Origin: Oceaniglobus ichthyenteri
Lineage (GTDB): Bacteria; Pseudomonadota; Alphaproteobacteria; Rhodobacterales; Rhodobacteraceae
Reading direction: 5' to 3'
Assembly: GCF_003057885.1 (NCBI RefSeq)
Contig: NZ_QAGK01000006.1
Span: 1-64,000, forward strand
Length of the DNA: 64,000 nt
Position 1 is the stretch's first letter. The number at the start of each line of letters is the position of its first letter. The notes beneath the pieces are model-generated. The model was given only the letters and a program-made list of their open reading frames with translations. It ran no database searches and was not told where the DNA came from. The translations under genes were made by a program, and so were the position numbers. Below, in pieces: positions 7,469-15,356 of this stretch.

Positions 7469-8500
7469 TTACGCCGCCATCAACTGCCCCGGATCTCGAT
7501 AATCCTCGTTGCGCGTCAGCATCGCCCAGATGCCACGCGCCATCTTGTTCGCCAAAGCGACGGCCACGAGCATTCGCGGTTTCGTCGCCAGCATGCGCGC
7601 CAGCCACGTCCCCGGGCGGGCTCCTTTCTGGCTTGTCCATCGCACCACAGCCATCGCGCCGATGATCAGCAATCGCCGTATGTCCTGCTGTCCCATCTTC
7701 GACGTTCGGCCCAGCCGCTGCTTGCCCCCTGTCGAGTTCTGCCGGGGCACGAGACCCAGCCAGGCCGCGAAGTTGCGGCCGCAGCCGAAGGTTTCCATTG
7801 GCGGCGCAAAGGTTTCAATGGCCAGAGCGCCAATCGGACCGATGCCCGGCATGGTCTGCAATCTGCGGGTCGTATCCGCCGTGCGGGCCAATTCGCCCAT
7901 CCGCTTCGTCAACGCATTTATCCGGGTGGTCTGTTCGGAGATTTGCGAGAGGAGATCACAGCAGGTCTCGCGCGCCAGCGATGGAATATCAGTATTTTTA
8001 TCATCGAGAATTTTCGCGATGCGCGGAAGATTGTGGATCCCCTGTGGCGCCACATACCCGAATTCGTAGAGGTGCGAACGCAGGGCGTTCACCAGCTCGG
8101 TCCGCTGCTTCAGGAGCTGCTCGCGGGTCCGGAACACGACTGCCCGGGCCTGCTGTTCTGCGCTCTTGACCTCGACGAAGCGCATCGTCGGACGGGTTGC
8201 CGCCTCGACGATCGCCTCGGCGTCTGCCGCGTCGTTTTTCTGTCGCTTGATGAACGGTTTCACGTAACGCGCCGAGATCAGCCGCGCGTCATGGCCCAAG
8301 CGCCCCAGCTCGCGTGCCCAGAAATGCGCCCCGCCGCAGGCCTCCATGACAACGGAGCAACGTGGCTGCTCGGACATGAAACGGTGAAACTGTGGTCGGC
8401 TGAGCTTCTTGCGGAACAGAACGGTCCCGTCCGCCGATGACCCGTGCAGCTGAAAGCTGTGCTTTGCAAGATCGACCCCGACGATGATACCTTTTTCCAT
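7469..8500 (-). CDS. IS110 family transposase (DEDD RuvC-like plus serine Tnp_20 domain)
   Basis: A 343-residue transposase starting at the ATG at 8500, preceded 8 nt upstream by a strong AGGAGG. The N-terminal RuvC-like domain shows its acidic residues: Asp in IIVGVDLAKHSFQ, Glu in SVVMEACGGAHFW, and two Asp in KRQKNDAADAEAIVE. A helical linker follows. The C-terminal Tnp_20 domain contains MPGIGPIGALAIETFAPP and the conserved serine region PRQNSTGGKQRLG. The frame is also open upstream, so it continues in frame from the methyltransferase coding region, but the ribosome site marks the true start. The protein is intact and probably active together with a bridge RNA. Confidence 0.93.
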   Translation of the reverse strand: MEKGIIVGVDLAKHSFQLHGSSADGTVLFRKKLSRPQFHRFMSEQPRCSVVMEACGGAHFWARELGRLGHDARLISARYVKPFIKRQKNDAADAEAIVEAATRPTMRFVEVKSAEQQARAVVFRTREQLLKQRTELVNALRSHLYEFGYVAPQGIHNLPRIAKILDDKNTDIPSLARETCCDLLSQISEQTTRINALTKRMGELARTADTTRRLQTMPGIGPIGALAIETFAPPMETFGCGRNFAAWLGLVPRQNSTGGKQRLGRTSKMGQQDIRRLLIIGAMAVVRWTSQKGARPGTWLARMLATKPRMLVAVALANKMARGIWAMLTRNEDYRDPGQLMAA

Positions 8501-8568
8501 GGATGCCTCCTTTTCCTCTCGTGGAACCAAGCACCACGAATGTGGCACATGGCGTTGCCGCCGAGGAA

Positions 8569-8580
8569 GGGCGGCATCCA
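8569..8580 (+). repeat. IS subterminal inverted repeat, transposase-proximal end
   Basis: GGGCGGCATCCA ends 6 bp inside the element boundary at 8586. It is a perfect inverted match to 7200-7211. Confidence 0.88.
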
Positions 8581-9580
8581 CCCCATCTGGCGGCCAAGCA
8601 GGCCGTTGACCGGCGTGTTCGCCAATGTCGTCGCCCCGTCCTTGTGATCCCGCGCCGTCGGCGTCATCCACATGCGGCTGGCGTTTGTCAGATCCGCTGT
8701 CTTGCGATTGCCCGCGCTCGGCTTGCACCCGTCGTTGGCCATCGGCGTCGGCCAGTCCCGCGCCATGCCGTCCAGACCCTTCTGGTGTTTCCGATCTCCG
8801 CCCCGGCTGCGAAAGCTGTCGGACTGCGGCGTCGGCCACATCGCGGCCGTCGTCGCGAGGTTCATCCCGTGCTTGCCCGCTTCCTGCGAGGGCGTCGGCT
8901 TCGTCTGCCGGTTCTCGTTGGCGCTGGCTCTCGGCGTCGGCCAGAGGCGCAGCATCTCCGTCCGGTTTCCGCCACTCGAACGAGTCCCAGAGCAGGCGCG
9001 TGGGGTCGGCCAGCTCGTCTCCCTCGCGAATGGCGAGGATGAACAGCCGTTCGCGCTTGTGGGGCGCGCCGACTTCCGCCGCCGTGAAGAGGCCCGCCGC
9101 AAGGCGGTAACCCATGCCGACCAGTCCGCTGGCGACTTCGGGGAAACCGAGGCGGAGATGATGGGCGACATTCTCGAGGAACACGAAGGGCGGTTCGACT
9201 TCGCCGATGATGCGGGCGACATGCGGCCAAAGGTGGCGCGGGTCGTCCGCGCCCCGGCGCTTGCCCGCGACGGAGAACGGCTGGCACGGATATCCCGCAG
9301 TGACGATGTCCACCGCGCCGCGCCACGGGCGGCCGTCGAAGGTGGCAACATCGTCCCAGACAGGCGCGCGATCCAAGGCCGCGTCTTCCATCCGCGCCAC
9401 GAGAGTGGCTGCGGCGTAGGTTTCCCGTTCGATATGGCCCACAGTTCGATATCCGGGCATGGCGATGGTGAGCCCGAGGTCGAGCCCGCCTGCGCCGGAG
9501 CAGAGGGACAGTCCGAAGAGGCATGCGTCTGCGGTTCCGGAAACGCGTCCGGAGGAAGGTAAAGCCAGGTCATGCATACC

Positions 9581-10834
9581 TCAATCGTCTTTGGTCTTGA
9601 TTTCGTTGAAGGATTCGCCTGATCCGGAAAGAACAGCGTCCTTGCCGGTGAACTGCTGCCACCGCTCCACGGCGACATCGACATAACCCGGATTGAGTTC
9701 GATCCCGTAGCAGACCCGGCCCGTCGTCTCGGCCGCGATCAGCGTGGTGCCGGATCCCATGAAGGGTTCATAGACCGCCTGCCCCGGGTTGGAATTGTTC
9801 AGGATTGGCCGGCGCATGCATTCGACCGGCTTCTGTGTCCCGTGCACGGTTTCAGCATCCTGATCCTTGCCCGAGATCTGCCACAGCGTTGTCTGCTTGC
9901 GGTCGCCCGCCCAGTGGCCCTTGCCGGTCTTTTTCACGGCGTAGAGGCACGGCTCGTGCTGCCAATGATAATCACCGCGGCTCAGCACCAGCCGGTCCTT
10001 GGCCCAGATGATCTGCGACCGGATATTGAAGCCGGAAGCCTCAAGGCTGTCGGCGACCGTGGTCGCATGCAGCGCGCCGTGCCAGACATAAGCGACGTCG
10101 CCGGGGAACAACGCCCAGGCCTCACGCCAGTCAGCACGGTCGTCATTCAGCACCTTGCCGGTGCGCCTGGTTGCGGCGGCCCCTGCCCTGTTGCGCCAGC
10201 CGGGATCGTATTCGACGCCATAGGGCGGATCGGTCACCATCAGGAGCGGCTGCACATCACCCAGTAGACGCTCGACATCGGTGGCAACGGTCGCGTCACC
10301 GCAGAGCAGCCGATGCTTGCCCAGCAGCCAGAGATCGCCGGGACGGCTGATCGGGATCTCGGGTGCTTCGGGGATATCGTCCTCGCCCTCTCGGGACGCA
10401 GTCTCAGGATCAACCTCTCCGGCCAACAGCACCTCGAGTTCAGCGTCGTCGAATCCGATGAGCGACAGATCGAAATCCTCGGCCAGCAGGTCGTTCAGTT
10501 CGGCCGACAGCAGCGCCTCGTCCCAGGTCCCGAGTTCTGTCAGCTTGTTATCCGCGATCCGGTAGGCCCGGCGCTGCGCCTCGGTCAGGTGGTCCAGCAC
10601 GATCACTGGCGCTTCCGTAAGCCCGAGCTGCGTCGCCGCCAGCACCCGGCCATGGCCCGCGATCAACTCGCCGTCGTCACCGACCAGGCAAGGCACAGTC
10701 CAGCCGAACTCGGCCATGCTGGCGGCGATCTTCGCAACCTGATCCGCGCCGTGCATCTTGGCGTTGTTCGCGTAGGGCTGAAGCTTGGCCAGCGGCCAGG
10801 TCTTGATCGCGTCCGGGGTAAAGCTCAGCGTCAT
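9581..10834 (-). CDS. ParB-like domain / DNA N6-adenine methyltransferase fusion
   Basis: A 417-residue protein. Residues about 12-110 form a ParB/Srx-like nuclease-fold domain (LQPYANNAKMHGADQVAKIA, then GELIAGHGRVLAATQLG with the GHGR motif). Residues about 165-400 are a beta-class methyltransferase with MVTDPPYGVEYDP (DPPY, motif IV) before YEPFMGSGTT (motif I). The DPPY form favours adenine-N6 methylation, as in CcrM. ParB-methyltransferase fusions are common in phages of this group and probably protect phage DNA from host restriction. The gene lies 3 nt before the broken cytosine methyltransferase and is preceded by a 416-nt structured leader. Confidence 0.9.
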   Translation of the reverse strand: MTLSFTPDAIKTWPLAKLQPYANNAKMHGADQVAKIAASMAEFGWTVPCLVGDDGELIAGHGRVLAATQLGLTEAPVIVLDHLTEAQRRAYRIADNKLTELGTWDEALLSAELNDLLAEDFDLSLIGFDDAELEVLLAGEVDPETASREGEDDIPEAPEIPISRPGDLWLLGKHRLLCGDATVATDVERLLGDVQPLLMVTDPPYGVEYDPGWRNRAGAAATRRTGKVLNDDRADWREAWALFPGDVAYVWHGALHATTVADSLEASGFNIRSQIIWAKDRLVLSRGDYHWQHEPCLYAVKKTGKGHWAGDRKQTTLWQISGKDQDAETVHGTQKPVECMRRPILNNSNPGQAVYEPFMGSGTTLIAAETTGRVCYGIELNPGYVDVAVERWQQFTGKDAVLSGSGESFNEIKTKDD

Positions 10835-11142
10835 TATGATCGGTTCGCCTCATTGGGTGGATCCCCTGGATTCCGGACACCGGCAGCCAGCCTGGACTCC
10901 GCAAAGAATCCAGCGGCCACCGGACGCATCCGGATTCAAAGGTTTGTTTTTATTGTGGTTTTCAGCAGATTTCGGGTGGATTCCCGCCGGGGTGGCTTCC
11001 CAAAATACTGGCCCTGTCGCTGGCGATATTGCGCGCTGCGCCCCCCCGTATAGGTTTACGGCCAGGAAGGACCCGTAAAGTCAGTGGGTTAGCCGCCTGG
11101 ACCCTTCGATGGACGCCGGAAGCCAGTGGGGCATCCAGCAAC

Positions 11143-11179
11143 GAAAACGGGGAGAGCCGTTTTCCAACGCACTCTCCCC
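11143..11179 (-). promoter_or_regulatory. Pseudoknot-capable RNA motif in the methyltransferase leader
   Basis: GAAAACGG (11143-11150) and CCGTTTTC (11157-11164) make a perfect 8-bp hairpin with the 6-nt loop GGAGAG. That whole loop is complementary to CTCTCC at 11172-11177. Either a classical H-type pseudoknot forms, or the hairpin competes with a longer GGGGAGAG/CTCTCCCC stem (11149-11156 with 11172-11179). The symmetry means the minus-strand transcript, the sense strand of the operon, can fold the same way. It lies about 310 nt upstream of the methyltransferase start. A regulatory role is inferred only from structure and place. Confidence 0.45.
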
Positions 11180-11222
11180 ATTATGCCCTACGGATAGCAC
11201 GGAAATGTTGCACTTGTCGAAC

Positions 11223-11240
11223 AAAAAAGTGTTGCAACAC
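11223..11240 (-). terminator. Short hairpin plus T6 after the DUF6362 gene
   Basis: On the minus strand GTGTTGCAACAC is followed at once by TTTTTT, 11 nt after the DUF6362 stop. The stem is only 4-5 bp, so termination may be partial. Confidence 0.45.
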
Positions 11241-11250
11241 GTTGGAGTCG

Positions 11251-11628
11251 CTAGGCATTCAGCCGCGAGGCGATCTTGGTGAGCGCCAGCTGCCACCTCC
11301 GCCACGCAGTTGTACGATCGCACCCCAACTCGCCGCTGATCTGCTTCCAAGGCACACGCGCAGCCCGGGACCAGATCAGCTTGCGTTCCTGCTCCTCAAT
11401 CCAGAGCACCCAGTCGAAGGTCTGCTCGAGCCGGGAGATCGACGCCGCCGAAGGCCAGACGCGCATGGGTTGCGGTTCCATCGCTGCGATTTCGCGGCTG
11501 GTCCGCACGATGTCCGGCCATGCGTTGAAATACCCACGGGCCTTCACCGGCGGTAGCTTCCGGAGGGTGCGGAACGCTTCTTCGAAATGATCGGCGACAT
11601 CGTCAGCAGTCCAGATGCGATCAGCCAT
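11251..11628 (-). CDS. DUF6362-type phage protein with C-terminal HTH
   Basis: A 125-residue protein. The N-terminal part (WTADDVADHFEEAFRTLRKL) is helical. The C-terminal third, WKQISGELGCDRTTAWRRWQ, is a clear helix-turn-helix like sigma-70 region 4, so it probably binds DNA. I recognise it as the DUF6362 type found in many Rhodobacteraceae prophages beside RuvC; function unknown. It overlaps the 3' end of the preceding small gene by 8 nt. A weak terminator and a long leader separate it from the methyltransferase downstream. Confidence 0.8.
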   Translation of the reverse strand: MADRIWTADDVADHFEEAFRTLRKLPPVKARGYFNAWPDIVRTSREIAAMEPQPMRVWPSAASISRLEQTFDWVLWIEEQERKLIWSRAARVPWKQISGELGCDRTTAWRRWQLALTKIASRLNA

Positions 11629-11818
11629 GGCGCACCTCCCCTGCTGGGCGCGGCCCGTACAGTTTCTTACCCAGTTGTTCGACCAGCTCCCGTTCGGGCC
11701 AGGTCAGGCGGTGATCGTGGATGCTGACGGCCAGCACGCCCTGCTCACGCCAGCCCTCCCGTTTGACCCGCTCGGGGTCACGGCGCTGACCGCCATAGCC
11801 TTTGGGGGTGAACCTCAT
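11621..11818 (-). CDS. Small basic protein of unknown function
   Basis: A 65-residue, Arg/Lys-rich protein starting MRFTPKGYGGQRRDPERVKR. It has no recognisable domain. It is placed between RuvC (ATGA overlap at its start) and DUF6362 (8-nt overlap at its end), which is good evidence that it is translated. The WPERELVEQLGKKLYG segment looks like an amphipathic helix. Its role is unknown. Confidence 0.65.
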   Translation of the reverse strand: MRFTPKGYGGQRRDPERVKREGWREQGVLAVSIHDHRLTWPERELVEQLGKKLYGPRPAGEVRHG

Positions 11819-12300
11819 GCTGTACCTCCCCGGGTCTCGATGGCCCAGTGAAGGATGGCGATGGCGTCAGCCTCATTGTCGTCGGACGGGTTGAACCCTC
11901 GGGCGCGCGCTGCGTCGATCATCGCCTGCTTGGGAGCGTTGCCCTTGCCGGTCGCGTGGCGCTTAATGGTCCCGACCGGCACGCCCTCATATGGAATGCC
12001 CCTGAGTTCGGCCCAGCTGGTCAGCGACGCGATCAGGCCCCCATAGACATGAGCCGCGTCGGTGCCTGCATGGCGACGGACTTCCTCGAACCAGATCGCC
12101 GCGCAAGGTCCCGATAGCCGATCCAATTCGGTCAGCCAGTTGGTGAAGCGCAGATAGCGCATGCCACCGCCATCGTAGCGTCCAGGTTTGAACGACGCCG
12201 TACCGGTGGTGATCAGCCCGTCGAAGGTCCGGAGCGCCCAGCCCGTCGTGGTTCCAAGATCGAGCGCCAAAATGCAGCGCGGGTTTTGTGATTGGGTCAT
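11815..12300 (-). CDS. RuvC-like Holliday junction resolvase, phage type
   Basis: A 161-residue RNase H-fold nuclease. The acidic residues are in place: Asp in ILALDLGTTTGWAL (strand 1), Glu in AIWFEEVRR, and the C-terminal acidic cluster DDNEADAIAILHWA. Phage RuvC homologues cut branched DNA so that replicated concatemers can be packaged. It is the first gene after the 345-nt AT-rich gap and is coupled by ATGA to the next small gene. Length and motif spacing fit the prophage RuvC-like family rather than chromosomal RuvC. Confidence 0.87.
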   Translation of the reverse strand: MTQSQNPRCILALDLGTTTGWALRTFDGLITTGTASFKPGRYDGGGMRYLRFTNWLTELDRLSGPCAAIWFEEVRRHAGTDAAHVYGGLIASLTSWAELRGIPYEGVPVGTIKRHATGKGNAPKQAMIDAARARGFNPSDDNEADAIAILHWAIETRGGTA

Positions 12301-12645
12301 GACGACCTCCTCTTCGGTTTGCCGGGCTCGGCGAGAGGGCTGGCCGGTGAAGGCTGCGGTCTCGCCAGGCCCCGAAGGGTGGTCTGGTCACGTCAGGCGC
12401 AGGGCGATCGGGTCGCACTGCGAATTGTTCTTGGGCTTCAAGGTCCCCCCGTGAAGGATTCGGACCGCTAACCCATTGCCCAGTCTCTATAATATATAAT
12501 TATTCAATTATTATATAGTTATAGAGGGTGTCTCTCTATTTCTAATCGCGCGCGCATACACGCGAGGGGTATAGGCATCCTCTTGAAAGATTGAAGAATG
12601 TGAAAGAACAAGTTTTCGGACTATCTTTCATATGGTTAGGCATCA
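12301..12645. other. AT-rich intergenic region between RuvC and the primase-helicase gene
   Basis: No gene is seen in these 345 nt. The segment 12480-12645 is strikingly AT-rich for this prophage and includes a long AT hairpin (12485-12526). Next to it is a run of alternating CG (cgcgcgcgcatacacgcg near 12550). It may contain the RuvC operon promoter, the end of the replication operon transcript, or a replication origin; none of these can be decided by eye. Confidence 0.4.
12485..12526. repeat. AT-rich 16-bp imperfect inverted repeat
   Basis: CTCTATAATATATAAT pairs with the downstream arm ATTATATA-g-TTATAGAG, giving 8 + 8 bp with a single bulged G and a loop of about 9 nt. No T-run follows. 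In a GC-rich element such an island suggests easily melted DNA near replication genes, or a terminator or operator. Confidence 0.5.
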
Positions 12646-14970
12646 TTACAGTTCCTTCTGACTGACTTTGCGCCCTGAAGCATCTCGCCAGGGGCCCATC
12701 CAGCGGGCCATCCGGTAGACCATGGCCTGCCTCGTCGATGATCCCCGCATGCCCGTCGTGACGTCTCCGGTTTCAATCAGGGTGAGCAGGATCTCATCGC
12801 GGTCGCGGGATTTCAGCCACTGGGAGGCACGCGTGATTTCCGACTTGGTGATCCCGTTCGCTCCTGCGGCGCGGATGACCTCCTTGAGCCGTTTCAAGTG
12901 GGCCTCGGTCTCCGTGTCGGCCACATGTCGCTCGACGGCTTCCATGGTCTGCCGCGCATAATGGCGCACGAAGTCGATAGCCCAGTCCGCCGCCGAGAGG
13001 TCGATCTCGGAATTTGCCGGGTCGCGCCCGACCGCGACGATCAGCGCCAGCTTCAACGCGTTCTCTCCGATGCGGGCCAGGATTGCGGTGAAGGCCGTCC
13101 CAGCTGCCGCCCGCAACTCCTCCGTCAATTCGGCACTCAGTGCCTTAAAACGCGCCCTCGCTTCATCGGTCATGGGCACGATGGTCGGATTTACTGTCGT
13201 GTTCTGATCGGCCGTCTTGCCCGCAAGATTGCCCTTCTGGTGCCCACCCCCAGCGGCCACGCCCTGCAATCCGTGGATGAGTGCTGGCGGTGCCTGGCGG
13301 ATCCCAACGGCGATGTTCTCGTCCGGGTAATCCTCGTCGCTCGGCAGAATCAGAAAACGCGCAAGCGATCCGTCGACCACATTTGCCCCCTGCAGCGCGC
13401 CCCAAAAGTGCAAGGGCGTCGTGGTGCCATAGACGCAAAGACAGGGCTGGACGATATCCCGCCGCTCGTTCGACCCATCACGGTTCGCATATTCCGCGCC
13501 GAGGAAGATCCCCCCCGCTGCGGTGTAGAGCTCGGTCATGTTGTCGAGGATTTCGGTAATATGGCGCGGACTGCGTCGTCGATCGGCTGCCGCCGCCAAG
13601 AACATGCCGAATTCATCGATCTGGAACAGGATCGCGGGCTGGCGGTGCAGCGCGGTCAGAAGCCCCGCCCCGGAGGCGATCTTGTTGCCGCCGAGATGAT
13701 GCGCCAGCCCCGCCTCGAAGAAGACCTCGTTGATGATCTCGCGGGCGTGGTTTTTTCCCGATCCGCTGTCGGCGATGCCGACGACATACAGGTTCGAACG
13801 CAGGTTGCTTTCGGTCCGATACTGCCGCCCCATAAGCGCGCCGATCGCACAGAGGCTCGCTCCGAGTGACAAAAGCGGCTGCGGACGCCGGGCCGTCGAC
13901 AACATGTATTCCGTCAGATCACCCACCAGCCCGTCCGGCATCTCCAGCGTGAACGAACGGCTGACCGGGGTGTCGACGCCTTCTTCAGAACGACCGTCCA
14001 GCCTCGATAACAGCCCCGCAGCTGGATGCTTGCCATCGCAGACCAAAGACCCGTCAAGGCGCAGCGATGAATCAGGCTGCCAGCCGCGCTCCATGGCGAG
14101 GTGATAGATCGTGCCAGCCCCGATGCGATCCGGCTTGAAGCTCGCCCACGCCTTGGCTGTGGTCGCGGGGACGTCCTTCGCAGCCTGCGCTGACCAATCC
14201 GCGAACAGATCTTGACCGGCTTCACCGAGCGCGCCCTTGAGCGCCATACCAATCCGCATCCAGCTGTCATAGTCGAGTTCCGCGTTGGGCAGCCATTCCA
14301 GCGCGGCCCGGATGGCAGGCAATGTACCGACCTGGCTATGGCTGCGCAGGTGTTCCGCCCCAAGCGACATGGCTGCAAGCCCACGCTGCCGCAGGGTTTC
14401 CGGCAGCAGCGCATAGGCCTCGTCCAGAAACGCCGCCGCAGCCTCCGCAGTAATTTCCGGCAGATCTGTGATGTCGAGATCAGCCAGCCCTTCCTCGGGC
14501 CAGACATAGGGGGCACACGTGTCCGGATGATCGGCATAGGCCAGGAACTGCTGGCCGAGACAGAGCACTTCCAGCGGGTGGCGCTTGATGCCGCGAAACG
14601 GTTCGGCCGTGCGATAGATCAGCATGCGTTTCGGGGCGCGCCCAATGCGCAAGGCAGGCGTGTCGCCCAGCATGTCCCGGGCCAGTCGCTCGATCCGGAG
14701 CGCCAATTCAGCATCCTCGACGATATCGATGTCGACCGCCGCAACCGCGCCGCCAACGATCCCCACGCCGCACTCCGGCCAGGCCGACCATGTCGTCACC
14801 TCCACCTCGGTCGTGGGGCGCTCTGCATGCCGATTCCATTCTCGATAATCGGTCCAGGCCCCGCGCTGAAAACGCCCCGGCTTCTTGGTGCCCGGGCCAA
14901 TCGGCAGAATGGCATAGCCGTTGGTGACCAACCGCGCGCCAAACCGAGCCATGTAAGATGTGTCTGCCAT
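12646..14970 (-). CDS. Prim-Pol primase / DUF3987 helicase-like replication protein
   Basis: A 774-residue protein. Residues about 1-190 are a bifunctional primase-polymerase domain (GYAILPIGPGTKKPGRF, then VGIVGGAVAAVDIDI carrying the acidic metal motif). The middle holds a PriCT-like helical part (DYDSWMRIGMALKG). Residues about 340-700 are a DUF3987 ATPase, with GIADSGSGKNHARE as Walker A and ILFQIDEFGMFL as Walker B. It is probably the phage replication initiator, combining primer synthesis and unwinding. The start ATG at 14970 shares TGATG with the stop of the preceding gene. A 37-codon upstream extension is in frame but overlaps that gene and lacks similarity. Confidence 0.88.
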   Translation of the reverse strand: MADTSYMARFGARLVTNGYAILPIGPGTKKPGRFQRGAWTDYREWNRHAERPTTEVEVTTWSAWPECGVGIVGGAVAAVDIDIVEDAELALRIERLARDMLGDTPALRIGRAPKRMLIYRTAEPFRGIKRHPLEVLCLGQQFLAYADHPDTCAPYVWPEEGLADLDITDLPEITAEAAAAFLDEAYALLPETLRQRGLAAMSLGAEHLRSHSQVGTLPAIRAALEWLPNAELDYDSWMRIGMALKGALGEAGQDLFADWSAQAAKDVPATTAKAWASFKPDRIGAGTIYHLAMERGWQPDSSLRLDGSLVCDGKHPAAGLLSRLDGRSEEGVDTPVSRSFTLEMPDGLVGDLTEYMLSTARRPQPLLSLGASLCAIGALMGRQYRTESNLRSNLYVVGIADSGSGKNHAREIINEVFFEAGLAHHLGGNKIASGAGLLTALHRQPAILFQIDEFGMFLAAAADRRRSPRHITEILDNMTELYTAAGGIFLGAEYANRDGSNERRDIVQPCLCVYGTTTPLHFWGALQGANVVDGSLARFLILPSDEDYPDENIAVGIRQAPPALIHGLQGVAAGGGHQKGNLAGKTADQNTTVNPTIVPMTDEARARFKALSAELTEELRAAAGTAFTAILARIGENALKLALIVAVGRDPANSEIDLSAADWAIDFVRHYARQTMEAVERHVADTETEAHLKRLKEVIRAAGANGITKSEITRASQWLKSRDRDEILLTLIETGDVTTGMRGSSTRQAMVYRMARWMGPWRDASGRKVSQKEL

Positions 14971-15356
14971 CAGAACGGTACCTCCGGAGTCATCCCGTCG
15001 AGCCGCGTGCGGTCCCTGGCCGCAAGCGCGCGCAGGTGGTCGCAATATCCGGTGACAACCGCATCCAGAAAGCGGTCCCATTCGGTCTCGGTCAGGGTGA
15101 CGAGGTCGGTTTTGCCGATGCTCTCGAGGTATTCACCGCCCTGTTGGCCACCGACGGTCATGGCCTCGCTCTCGTTCGGAGTGGGGTCGATCATGCCCTT
15201 CCTCCCATGGCAGAGGTCCTGACAGGTCCGAGAGCAGAGGTGCTTGCGGCTTGCGTCCCGCCGCTGGTCCGAGATGCGGAAACCTGCGTTGAACCAGCCA
15301 AAGCCGCGAGGTTCCCGGTGGCAGACGGCGCAGAGGCCGGGGTGGGTTTGGCGCAT
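14970..15356 (-). CDS. Small Cys-rich phage protein (DUF6511-like)
   Basis: A 128-residue protein. It opens with a zinc-finger-like part, CAVCHREPRGFGW ... KHLCSRTCQDLCHG (four to five Cys plus His), followed by a helical C-terminus (LTETEWDRFLDAVVTGYCDH). It overlaps the helicase 3' end by 166 nt in another frame and the primase start by TGATG. I believe it matches the DUF6511 prophage family, with moderate certainty. Zinc binding and nucleic-acid contact are inferred from the Cys pattern only. Confidence 0.62.
   Translation of the reverse strand: MRQTHPGLCAVCHREPRGFGWFNAGFRISDQRRDASRKHLCSRTCQDLCHGRKGMIDPTPNESEAMTVGGQQGGEYLESIGKTDLVTLTETEWDRFLDAVVTGYCDHLRALAARDRTRLDGMTPEVPF

Larger units (their letters stand above)
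7194..8586 (-). mobile_element. IS110 family, IS1111-group insertion sequence, 1393 bp
   Basis: The limits come from reading the interrupted methyltransferase across the insertion: flanks CCAGGAC and CTGGCGG rejoin to give a continuous coding sequence. One base (C) is ambiguous, so 7195-8587 is equally possible. No target duplication is seen, as expected for IS110 elements. Perfect 12-bp inverted repeats TGGATGCCGCCC lie 6 bp inside each end; subterminal repeats are the mark of the IS1111 group. The element carries one transposase gene and a 257-nt region downstream of it, where IS1111-group elements encode their guide RNA. Confidence 0.88.
6990..9577 (-). pseudogene. DNA (cytosine-5) methyltransferase, split by an IS element and frameshifted
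   Basis: The catalytic half (start 9577) has motif I SLCSGAGGLDLG, motif IV GYPCQPFS with the catalytic Cys98, motif VI FLENVAHH and motif VIII RERLFILA. The tail region rich in WPTP repeats lies in a different frame, ending NGLLGRQ just before the IS. It resumes on the far side as VLVTPMAGID ... TLNPQFVEALMGWPTGWT, stopping at 6990 with an ATGA overlap to DUF7220. Removing the IS (7194-8586) rejoins the last two segments in frame. A one-base (+1) frameshift remains between catalytic part and tail, near 8946 (GCGCCTC). The gene is probably inactive; it would have methylated cytosines to protect phage DNA. Confidence 0.85.
10835..11250 (-). other. Leader / intergenic region with structured elements
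   Basis: There is no convincing gene in these 416 nt; short frames on both strands lack family likeness or start signals. The region holds a probable terminator just after DUF6362 (11223-11240) and a pseudoknot-capable motif (11143-11179). A G/C-rich run around 11039-11060 is followed by about 200 nt of untranslated leader before the methyltransferase start at 10834. Confidence 0.5.

Noticed and set aside
7469-9577. A single 702-residue methyltransferase-transposase fusion gene
   Set aside because: The frame is open by chance through repeat-rich coding DNA. The transposase has its own ATG and AGGAGG, the IS ends fall inside the frame, and the true tail of the methyltransferase resumes beyond the IS.
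8278-9684. Long minus-strand frame covering the methyltransferase in a second frame
   Set aside because: Only its later part (WPTP repeats) is protein-like, as the tail of the broken methyltransferase. The N-terminal half is Arg/Ser-rich shadow sequence opposite the catalytic domain's frame, so it is not a separate gene.
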